The notes below the pieces were generated by a model that was not told the origin of the DNA, did no database searches, and worked only from the letters and a program-made list of their open reading frames with translations. From the NCBI GenBank assembly GCA_904063045.1, contig CAJFCJ010000140.1:1-26070 (forward strand): 26,070 bases of DNA, read 5' to 3'. Shown here piece after piece: positions 9,825 to 20,043 of this stretch (its first letter is position 1; each line of letters starts with the position of its first letter). A program made the position numbers and the translations under genes. The DNA is from Dimorphilus gyrociliatus. Lineage: Eukaryota > Annelida > Polychaeta > Dinophilidae.

Positions 9825-11540
9825 ATGAATATTTTATTAAAAATTCCTCTCTTTGGTAAGATTCTTTGCTTCTTTTTCTTCTTTTACTAGTTTTCTCATC
9901 TTTGTTTATTTGTTTACTATATTTTATTAAATAGGAATTATAATTACTGTTTTGAACGGAAGACAATTTCAAGGCCCAGTAGATGGCAATCTGATACCAA
10001 TGAATGGTACCTTTCCGGATCCTATTTATTGTAATATTTACCATCATTGTGTTAATGGAAATATCTTCCCACAACAATGTCCTCCTGGCATATTATTTAC
10101 AATTAAGTCAAAAATTTCAGATATTCTATGAGCATTCAAATTAAAAGTGAATTTAAATACGATCGTAATTTTTGATGAAATATTTCCTAATCCAAAAGAC
10201 TGTCAACAATATTATCAATGTGTAGGTGGACTTTCCTGGATACAAGAATGTTCTTCCAAAACAGTTACATTTAAGTATGTGTTCCATCGTCACAAACAAT
10301 TTGCCCTATGGAGGCTGGGCAGAGTGGGCAGCATTTGGAGATTGTTTACCATTATGTGGAAATGGACAAAAAGTAAGAACTAAAAAATGTAACAATCCTC
10401 CACCATCCAATGGAGGTGTTGGATGTGAAGGAAACACTGAAGATGCTGTGGAATGTAATCAAGCAGATTGTCAGGCATCGAATCATGCTGTTTTTGTTGG
10501 TAATAAAACAAGTAGAGAATCATTTGACAAACACCAATTTGATAAGGTTGTGATAAACAATGAAAACCTATTTGATTCTTCAAATTCAAGTATAACTGAA
10601 ACTAAACCTGGGATATATTTTACTGCTTTTGTCATAACTATCAAATCATCTTATAGAGGAATAGGAAGAAAACAACCTTATCACACCGAAATTCAGACAA
10701 TAGAAGATTATGCTGGGGAATCAAATGATCAAATCATGTCATTCCAGAACTGCAACACAAACATTTCGCTGGACATATTCACGTACTTTAATTTATGGAA
10801 GTGAAGATTGTCTGGAAACTTCTTGGTTGGGATTTCAATATGATACAAATCAGGTCTCATCTGAATTGAGAGATTCACCATTTTCGATGAGAAATTTTCT
10901 ACCATTCACTGAATTTTTGATTCAAGAGGGAATAACTGGAATAAGTAATTTTTCAACAAGTACACCACGATACTAATATATAAGTTTCCATTATGCTCTT
11001 ACACATGCTTGTGATATAAGTTTAATGAAGAATGGTGCCATTGTACCTCACATGCAAATGATTGTAGATGGTACTCAGGAAAATAAACTGATGAAATCAA
11101 AATCAGCTATTATTGAATTTGCTGCTGAAGATAAATTTAGCATCTATAGGAGAGGAGGAGCATTGTTTGCTGATTCTGGTAGACAGATAGGACTGATTGC
11201 TTTAAAATTGAATGGAACTAGTGGTTCTCTTTTAGCATCAATTGAAAAAACAACAGAATTAAACTCACTAATATTGAGTACTATGAGGTTTGACAATGTT
11301 CTTCTCAATGTTGGAAATGGATGAAATCGTCATGTAAACAGCTATGAATGTTTTGTACCAGGTATTTACATGGTTTCATTAACAATTGGATCGAAATCAT
11401 CAAGTCACTTTGTCATTGAAATTACTGTCAATAACAAAATTCAAGGACGTATGTTGAATTTTCATAGGATCAATATTAATAATTTCTTTTCAAGGTCAAT
11501 GCTGGTTAAAATGAAAGAATATGACATGCTTAGAATATAA
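9825..11540 (+). pseudogene. Chitin-binding/TSP1/C1q-domain secreted protein, broken
   Basis: Exon 1 (9825-9855) and exon 2 (from 9935) join in phase 1 to give ATG plus a signal peptide (MNILLKIPLF...). Then follow two peritrophin-A (CBM14) domains (about 9990-10100 and 10160-10275, PNPKDCQQYYQC), a TSP1 repeat (about 10306-10475: WAEWAAFGDC, six Cys) and C1q-like segments: FDKVVINNENLFDS with KPGIYF; then FLPFTEFL through SLMKNG to FADSGRQIGLIALKL; then FDNVLLNVGNG through CFVPGIYMVSL. Lesions: TGA 10129-10131, a frame shift near 10262-10290 within the second CBM14, another between about 10640 and 10740, TAA 10974-10976 inside the second C1q, TGA 11322-11324 inside the third. The last two stops interrupt a domain that continues in the same frame. 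The intact form would be an extracellular pattern-recognition or matrix protein. AATAAA is at 11558-11563. Confidence 0.7.
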
Positions 11541-11557
11541 GGCAGAGGTTTTTTTGG

Positions 11558-11563
11558 AATAAA
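11558..11563 (+). promoter_or_regulatory. Poly(A) signal of the CBM14/TSP1/C1q gene
   Basis: AATAAA 18 bp after the last in-frame stop at 11538-11540. Confidence 0.5.
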
Positions 11564-11914
11564 ATCAGCTAGCACTCTATTAAATATTTTCTATGTGTCA
11601 AGTTGAATAAATTTCAAATTTTGATATCAAATTTTGTTGTTAATTGGATCTGAACTAACATAATCAGTCTTAGTTTGATAGACATTGATATTGTTCACAT
11701 CAATGTATCAATACAGCAAATATTCATTGTGTAAAAAAGATTTCCTTTAACTTAAAAACTATTGGTTCAACAGACCTATGTTTTATAAACCTAATAGTGT
11801 ATATATTTACTTTGTCGTATTGAAATTATAGGACTAAAAAGAAATAATAGAACAAATAAACAAAAAAAGCTTTGTTAATAAATTCTTTCAATGTTTTGTA
11901 TTTCAAAATCACTA
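11564..11914. other. AT-rich intergenic stretch
   Basis: Nothing recognised. It separates the + strand pseudogene from the 3' end of the minus-strand kinase-like exons, so it is a convergent intergenic region. Confidence 0.4.
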
Positions 11915-12569
11915 TTAACTTTGTTGTATGAATTTTTTAACAAGATAACCAAATGCTTGAATATCGCTCGCCATATTATCGCCATTTGCAATTACAAAGT
12001 TATTTCTTGATAAAATATACTTTTTGCTTTTTTTTATAGTCTTTTAAAATGAGATTCGAATTTTCTAATTAGCACTCTGTTTTATTGTTTACTACTTACA
12101 AAAATATTGATTGTTTCATGATTCATCAATCCATCACATGACATACCACATTTGTGACTTATTTCCAATGAAGTTATAATGTCTTTAAGAATACTATAAA
12201 CACTTAAAACTTTGGATAATCCAGTTAAATTCTTTAAATCATTCATACAATAAACATGTTTATTTATTCTTAAAAAATTGTCATGTAATTTCAAAAAGTT
12301 AAAAACTAAAAAAAGAATCAAAAAACAATAAGATATGCTTGGTTTTCAAAGATATTTTATATATTATGGAGTTTTTAGAGAAAATGTTCAAATTTGTTAA
12401 ATAAGAGACTTTCAGTTTTCTCTCTTTCTATTTAAAAAAGATTAAAAAGGGTTATGAAAATTAATTTTGAACAATTGACACACTTTCTCCGAATTAAAAC
12501 TAGACTTTAAATTAATTTCTATTACATTTTAAGAATTTCAAATTTCTTAATTGCGAAATTTTTCTTTGT
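11915..12569 (-). CDS. Kinase-like exons 3' of receptor 2
   Basis: Minus-strand exons that join in phase. 12569-12526 encodes NFAIKKFEILK, a beta3-type AIK lysine leading into helix C. 12305-12100 (after TTTTTTTAG, donor GTAAGT) encodes NFLKLHDNFLRINKHVYC (beta4-beta5), a hinge, SVYSILKDIITSLEISH (helix E) and a degenerate catalytic loop (MNHETINIF). About 12010-11915 encodes a helix-F-like SDIQAFGYLVKKFI and stops. This is the best preserved of the three copies. No HRD or DFG is recognisable, so pseudokinase is likely; the C-lobe after helix F is absent or unseen. It starts 430 bp beyond the TM7 exon of receptor 2 on the same strand and could be its cytoplasmic tail: a donor at 13001-13002 in the TM7 exon would bypass the TAA at 12999. 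It could also be a separate gene. Confidence 0.5.
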
Positions 12570-12998
12570 CTAGAAATGAAAAGTATTTTGATAAAAATAA
12601 AGTTTTAAATGAAAAGTAAATATGAACTTGAAGAAAATATATCTTGTTTATCAATACAAAGGCTTTTATCAAAAAATTACTGAGTATCTATACTCTAAAC
12701 TAATAGAAGAAAATGGAAAAAAGTGGGACAAATCGACACATTTTTTGAAGCCCTAAGACAAACCCAACAATTAACAAGGTTTTTTTCCATTTTGTATTTC
12801 CTAAACTTCAGTTCAGCACTACATGAACTGAAAAATATTACAATTGAAATTTTCTTAACCATATAAATGCTCCCAAAACTGATCATCAACTAGACTACTG
12901 GGATGTTTTCTCCCAACCCCAAGAAAATGGGTTCTGATAATCATCTTAAAAAATATGGATATATTTTCTTTTGATTAAGAATAGAGAATAAATTCCAA
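12570..12998. other. Gap between TM7 exon and kinase-like exons of receptor 2
   Basis: AT-rich. On the minus strand, after TTTTTCAG near 12825, an open stretch reads AELKFRKYKMEKNL before GTTAAT, a candidate linker exon between TM7 and the kinase-like part (phase 2 on both sides). This is unproven; nothing else was recognised. Confidence 0.3.
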
Positions 12999-15900
12999 TT
13001 ACACTATTTCCATTTGATGATCTTGATTTTGAAGATAATATAATCTAGAATCTCTTAATGTATATAACAAAGGATTAATAACAGAGTTAAGTGGTAGAAT
13101 AATAATAAACAATGTCATATAAGCATCATTATTTAGTCTCAGGTTACAGAATGTTGAAATTATTTCTGAAAGCATAAAAGAAACAAAAAAAATATTTTAC
13201 AAGAAAATAAAGAAAACTACTTTAAAATTTTGGTAAATCAGACCAGAAAATGTCACTCATTGAACATCCATTCAACTACATAATTGAACATTTTACGTAA
13301 ATATTTTATAAACTCTACAGAACGTCAACATTCAAAATTGACATTTTCTGTCACATTACCTAAATTTCTTTTCCTTTCCATTATATTTTATGCTATTCAC
13401 CCAAAAGAGAAACTGGTAACCAACACAAAATATTTACTAATACTATTACAAAAGTATTTAATTTATAGTTCTTTAGTTGATTACTGATTCTAAAATTTCT
13501 TGCTCTTAATGTCACTTTGAAAATTTTAAAATATACCAAAACAATTAACAAACAAATGACAAATATCACTAAACCGAAAACAGTAAATGAAAATATCCAT
13601 CCTTCAGTTTTGAAACTTGTAATATATAATGAAAAACAAATTGGACTTTTCGAATAAAATTCCTAGTATTTATTTTATTAAATTATCAACTAATGATACA
13701 TGTTTATAGTACTTACATGATAGATGAAAAAAGGAAGTGTTGACAAAGAGGCGGCAACTAGAAGAGCGATTATAGCTGAAAATGTTGCCCTATGTTCTGT
13801 AACAATGTCTTTTGACGGTTTAGTTAATACAATATATCTTTCGATTGTAATCAAACATAAAGTAAATACTGATACTAGAATTGACATACTACGAAGCCAT
13901 CCAAGCGTTTTACAGTATACACTATTCCTCCATGTAGAATCATTTTCAATGTAGTTACCTTTGAAGTACTGAGATACAATAATAAGTGAAATTAAATAGC
14001 ATGATGTACACATATCTGAAAATGTCACAGTTAGATGAAATACGTTTCTTCTTTGATCCTTTTTTTTTAACACCACTATTCTCACAAAAAGTACTATAAA
14101 ATTTTCAACAAATCCCAAAATTCCTAAAATCCAAAGTGCTGTTTCCATTCCTATTGAGGCTATCATATTTTCACATGAGTTAAAAAGTGAAGTTGATGGA
14201 TGACACACTTCAATTCGTTTTGAATATCTCCAGGCAAAGCAACACATGGAAAAATATTGACTGTACAATTGTTCAAGAGACTTTAAAGGTTTTAGTAGAG
14301 ATGATAAAAGAGATAAAGGCAATTGGCTATCTTGAAATGAGAGTATCCTCAGAGATTGTAGAGTTTGAAAAGATCGTTCGTGAAGGTAAACGATCTTTGA
14401 TTTCTCAATAATCAACTCTGTAAGATTTTTGCAATCTTTGAAAAAATTCTCTCCAAAGTGTGAAATGTTTGTTGACGAAATATTAATAGATAACAAATTC
14501 AAAGTCTTCAACAATCTCCTTTCTCCATCCATCTTTAACTTTCCATTGAAAATTGTCAAAAACTGCACATTTCTCAGTTGACTCTCCAAAATGCATGACA
14601 TGTTCAAAAATTCAAAATTGATGACTGAAAGACGAACAACGTTTGGAAATATTTTCGAAATTGGAAAATCAACAATGAACGAATCATGAAGCGATAAAGA
14701 AACAATTGAAAATATGGAATCATTCCACAACTGTTTGCCAATCAAATTTTCGTCAATTGAAATATTTGCAGACTTGAAACTCGTCAGTTCTTTCACATCC
14801 ATCCGTCTTTCTTTGAATGAACAATGAACCGAGTGGAAATTCGCCATCCGACAATCTTTAGACAAATTTCTATTTAAATTGCAATACAACTCATCGCTTC
14901 CCATCAAACAATCAACTTTTCCATTGCACACGTCGCTCAGAGCTATGTACAGATGCTGATTTCTGCATTTCATATATCCTCTAGGCCTAAATTCATCTGC
15001 AAAGTTGCCAATAGGTTTGACGGTATGTTTGTAATTTCAGCGTTTAGTTTCCCTTACCGCAGTTTGCTTCGTCATCGTTGTTAGTGCAATGAACAATTCC
15101 GTCACAAACCTGCTTGATGGAGATACAATATCCAGCATGTTTACACAGATATTGTCCCGTTGGACAAGATTTTCTCTTGCATGACCTTAGACTCAAAAAT
15201 GGAAAATGAACTTTTGTTAAAAGTTTTCCCATCGAAGTGTAAACGATTTCGCATTGTGTTTGGCGTTCAAATTTGTAGCATTCCAGACTTTCCGATGTGT
15301 GATATTTACTGCAGAAACTGTAGCTTTCATCTTTTCCAGTTACACAGTTCATTTGCATATCGCACAGTTTGTCTTTTGAAAAGCATTTATTGTCGCATTC
15401 AAATTTATTATACTTTTCACATTCTGTTCAAAGTAAAGTGACAGTTTGCATTTTCGTTTTGAAAGAATGATTTTTTAATGACATTTTTTTCTATTCATTG
15501 GGGAAATGTCAATGCTAAAACAAGAAAAAGGCAGTATTTATTGACCTGTTGCATTTGCAGAATAACCTTCCAAAGAACATTTCTCATCGCTTTCATCGAA
15601 ACAGTTTTTCTCATCATCACAAATATGTTTCTCATCGATACATTCCATATTGTCACACCTGTAATCGTTCTAATTGTAAAAACAGTGACAGTGTATGAGA
15701 AATTGACAGAAAATTGTTTACAAATCAGTTATTTACAAGATAGACTTTGGGTTGGAAAATAACAAGGAAGAATAAAAGAGCTAGCGATTGTTTTCTTTTT
15801 AAGGATAATGAAGTTGTAATAGTCAGTGTGGAGAGCTAATCTATCGTTAATATGTATATATTGTATATGGAGGTTGTAATTTGAAAGTGGATGAAATGTT

Positions 15901-18900
15901 TTTAGACTAGGAAGAAGAGTCTTTCATAATAGGTAAGTTATTATTAATTAAGCTTAGGCAATAGGTTATGAACTTTTTAGATCCAGCAGGAACAATGCAT
16001 TGAATATTTTTGGTATATTGAATTTTCTGCCATATTGAGATATGAAAGTTTTAAAGAAACATGATTACTTTGTGTTATTTGGACATTGTGGCTTTTCTAA
16101 AAATTTGATAAAGATTTATTAAATAAATAGAGAAAAAGAAAGATTTTTTGTTGCTTACCACAATGAATTTCATCCAATCTATTTGTACAGTCATATATAA
16201 AATCACAAACGCATTGAATAGGAATTGATTCATTAATACTACAAACAAATAATTCTTGTGTTGTGCAATTTTCCTCATCTTCACCTGAGATACAATCTTT
16301 AGTACCATCGCAAACATTTATTGAACTAATGCATATATCACTTTTATAACAGTGAAATAAACTTGGCGAACAATTATGAAACTCTTTATTCTCCAAATCA
16401 GATGTTAAAGAAAATTGATATTCATCTAAAGTTTATTTAAATATTTATTCTTTGGATTATTTAAATTATTTGTTGTTGTTTACACGAGAATTTACAAAAG
16501 TTTTTATCTAATAATATTTCATCACAATCTATTACAAAACTTGAAGGAAGGCTATATGACTTTTCCGTCGTTTCAACATACAAGCATCTTAGAGTATTTT
16601 TCATATGAAAATTATTTTTGTAGTTTGAAATTTTGAAATTTTTCAAACAATTCTCATTATTTCTATTTAAAAAATGATAAATAAACAATAAAGATAGTTT
16701 TATGTCCTCAGATATTATTTTCCAGTTTACCCTAATAACAGATGAATTATATATCCATAAAACTCATATGGTTTCCTATCGTCATATACAAGAATTTCGC
16801 GTTGATTTACGTCTTTAACTATTTTTAATTCTATAAAATTATAGAGAAGAAGGATTTTGGAGAAAATCAATTTTTTTAAATAGAATAAAAAAATATATTT
16901 TTTGATTTTAATAATGAAATTGACAGAAAACGTCACCAAAAAATGGTTAACGAGATTATGATAGCTACTGATTTATCATGAGAGGAATATCATCTAAGAG
17001 ACGGATTAGGATTATAGTACAAGCATACCTTTGTAGACGTTTGCTGTCGTATTCTGGTTTATATGAACATACTCTATATATTTTTGAAGAATACCTACTT
17101 CCAGGAATTGGTGTATATTCAGGAGTCATAAACTTATATTCAGGAATTGTCGTATAAGATAAAGATGCATTTCTCACGTGACATTCTCTTGCTGCTTTAT
17201 TAATTGTTACTTTTCTTGCATATGTAATTAGTGTGTAACAAGCATGCTCATAAGTATATGTATTTGGTTTCATACAATGAGAATCTATATGTTTTTTTTT
17301 TAAATTATACGTGAAAATAATTAATCAATTAATTAATTAATGAAAAAATCAATTAACTAATTTACATGAATTATTATTATTGCATTGTATGAAGGATTTT
17401 TTTCCATACTCTCTGAATAATATACATCAAAAAAAAAAAAGAAAATTATTAGTAGAACAAAACTTTCCTACCAGTTTTCTCAAAAGGTATGTTTATTACC
17501 AACATCAAATTCCTTCCCTATCCCCTTTTTTTTACTCTTAAGAAATCCTGTATACATTATTGAATAAAACTACATACGTGTAAAAAGTCTTATCACGTGA
17601 TAAAATATAATGACATTGTAATAAGTTTGATGCATGTGAGCAATTTAATACAAAAGTATATTCAATTGTTGGAAAGGTTAGTTCATTAATGTGATATTTT
17701 ATTTTTCCACCTTTAAATCCAAAATATTTACAGACAATGTCCAATTGAATACTATTCAATATATTGAAAAGATAGTACCATTTTCTTTTGTGAAAAATTG
17801 CTAAGAAACCTTCATAAAGTTCAAACTTTTTGCTTCTACTCATTCTTTCTTCATTAATTAGATATGTAGTCTGATTAACCAGAAGAAAATAATGATCTAG
17901 CAAAAAAGAAATATTTTAATATTTCTTTTTAAATTAGTATCTTTATCTTTTTTTGATGAATGTTGAAAACGCCTATTTTGAATTTAGAAAAAACTATCGG
18001 CGATTTCAACAATTTATGATTCATGTCCTTTTTTTTACCAGATATATTTAAATTTAAACATTTAACATTATGCTGTTGAGCACATTCATTTAACTTGTCA
18101 CTATCATTTTTCCAATTACATTGAACAAAGTTTGGTCCTCTAATTTTATATCTTTCCTTATAAACACTTAATTCAGAACACATGGATGGCTTTAAAGAAA
18201 GTTTTGTTATATATAGAAATATAGAAAAAAAATTGTATATTTTTAAACTTCTATATATCATCAAAACATAGACATACATACAGAATTAGTTAAAGAGATT
18301 TCATGAAAATTAGCATAATATTGATATGGATATTTTCCATCAATTTGACACATTAACTTTACTATTGGAATGTCATTAACCTTTTGAAAAAGCATTGGAT
18401 AGAATCCTAATGTTTTTGAATATAAAACATATGAAGTCAATTCTGGAATTGTTTTAGAAAACATGTATTTTTTTTTAAAATTTGATATTTTAATTAATTC
18501 AAAATCTAAAAAAGATAAAAAGCAAAAACGAATTTCAATATTTGATTTATATCTTTGAATATTTCATTAAATTTAGAATCACATATGCATAATACAAATA
18601 GAATATCATCATTAATTACCAAGCACTTCCTGTTCATTGCAGTGGATAGGTTCAAAATCTTTAAAATTGCTAACAATTTCAAAGCTACTCCTATCAATAC
18701 TTGTATTTTTTTGAAGGTTAATAATAAGTGATTTTATTATAGACTGGTTCTTATTCATTTCCTTCTCATCAAATTTAACTGTGGAATCATTTTTATAAAA
18801 TTCAATTCTTTTACAAATATCATGTTTTTCCAAAGATTTGTTTTTATATAAAAAAAAATTTGTTGAATTTTCTCTTAAAACAATATTATAAATTTTGTAA

Positions 18901-19569
18901 AAACTGTTACTGGACAATTTTTCATTAAGTAAACCATAGAGAACTGTAATGTATAACTAATTATTAACTATATCAATATTAATATAAAAGTATACTGACA
19001 GAATGATTGTAGCTTAAAACATTTTAGGCAAAATGAACCATAATATGATGGTTTAAATTCAAATTCATAACTGAAATATTAAGAATATTTACATAGTAAA
19101 GTCGTCTATTTTCTTTCTCACATTCTATATTTTCCAGTATCATATTCCATTGGTATGATTAACAAAGAATCTGTGTTTGTTTGGTTATTGGTACATCTTC
19201 ATTGGTAATATATAAGAAATTATTTTCAAAAATACCATTTTTTGGTTCACAAACTTGAGCAATAGCAAAAATATTATCGTATCCCAACATTCTACAGAGT
19301 TTTCTATGATATTCATTTTCAAGTATTAATCCAAAAGCAAGATTATAACGTTCATTTCCAATTTTTGTTGTCAAAAATATTTTACCATATACAAATTTTT
19401 CATTTTCAAACAATACTTTCATGTTATATGTTACATATGTTTCATCAAGATACTCATATAACATATTACCAAAATTAAAATGGTAGATGCGACAATTGTC
19501 CTCTAAATTTGAAATTATTATCAATTGTTGAAAATAGGTGAATAATTTAAAAATTTGGAATATATCCAT
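12999..19569 (-). CDS. Mosaic receptor 2: SRCR-like, CTLD, LDLa, LRR, 7TM
   Basis: Complete minus-strand receptor, start ATG 19569, about 1450 residues. Exons (high to low): 19569-19236 (signal peptide; SRCR-like LCRMLGYDN), 19170-19122, 19070-19000, 18943-18620, 18505-18282, 18189-18039, 17896-~17615 (second SRCR-like region, CKYFGFK and NCSH), 17284-~17130 and 16830-16731 and 16662-16484 (C-type-lectin-like: HACYTL, then CDEILLDKNFC), 16425-16159 (LDLa 1-2), 16096-16069 (28-nt microexon), 15658-15546 (LDLa 3), 15423-15058 (LDLa 4-5), 14996-13717 (LDLa 6, LRRs, TM1-TM4, ERY in TM3), 13662-13401 (TM5-TM6, CWLP) and 13165-12999 (TM7, NPLLY). Phases match receptor 3 throughout. Ends of the 17615 and 17130 exons are uncertain. 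One intron (18190-18281) has no counterpart in receptor 3. Probable surface receptor with lectin and lipoprotein-receptor-type binding modules. Confidence 0.8.
14099..15677 (-). repeat. Near-identical inverted repeat, left arm (1579 bp)
   Basis: Reverse complement of 23722-25300 with no gaps (paired coordinates always sum to 39399). I saw only two differences: 14876/24523 (Leu/Ser) and 15627/23772 (His/Tyr). Introns inside are also identical. Similarity drops abruptly on both sides. It spans LDLa 3-6, the LRRs and the first part of TM1. Confidence 0.95.
17961..17980 (+). repeat. Solo MITE-end-like sequence in a receptor 2 intron
   Basis: TGTTGAAAACGCCTATTTTG differs by one base from the left end of the element at 9311. 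It lies in the intron 17897-18038, and no second terminus was seen nearby. Confidence 0.35.
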
Positions 19570-20043
19570 TATCTTTTATCTAGGTCAGATATATATTCTT
19601 TGTTTAATGGATTAATAAAACTTGTTACTGATTGATAGAATGTATGTAGGATATATAGATCATTTTTTTGTTATATTGGTAGGCAATGATCTATTGTTAT
19701 CAAAAGAATTATAATTGAAATATGAAGATATTTTTCCTCTTTGTTTTGTTAAATGAGTAAATTAATTTTTATCATATTTTTAATCAATGTTGATATATTG
19801 CCACTTTTAATATAAACAAAATGATTAGAATTAGAAAATGAATCTATTGAAATATGAATATGATCGTTACAATTTATACATAGGAAACGCTTTTCTTCAT
19901 ATTTCAATTTTCATACTTTCATTACAAAGATCGATTTACCCATATTAATTAATTATAACTTTTATTCACAGATGTATATATTATTTATCAATCAACAACA
20001 AAGTTTATAATTCTTCTGACCTTTTCTGCCTAGATTATAGATA
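19570..20043. promoter_or_regulatory. Shared bidirectional promoter region of receptors 2 and 3
   Basis: 474 bp between two divergent ATGs. Reading outward, both sides show the same ordered blocks before the start codon: TATCAATCA (19629-19637 on the minus strand; 19986-19994), ACAAAG, TCTGACC, CCTAGAT, and AGATAATG overlapping or adjoining the ATG region. The middle shows no such symmetry. AGATAA is a GATA-factor-type site, but its use here is inference. No TATA box was assigned with confidence. Confidence 0.5.

Noticed and set aside
5337-11324. Recoding of TGA as an amino acid, because TGA occurs in frame at 5337, 10129 and 11322
   Set aside because: The sites do not match a constant residue in paralogues, Trp is encoded by TGG, the intact genes end at normal stops, and the same loci carry a TAA and frame shifts.
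12695-12889. Independent small Cys-containing gene on the minus strand
   Set aside because: No typical signal or paralogue; part of it may be a linker exon between TM7 and kinase-like exons of receptor 2.
14187-14411. Antisense ORF perfectly conserved at 24988-25212 (also 15160-15441 and 15478-15762 with their mirror copies)
   Set aside because: Conservation is explained by the near-identical inverted repeat; these frames are shadows of the receptor exons.
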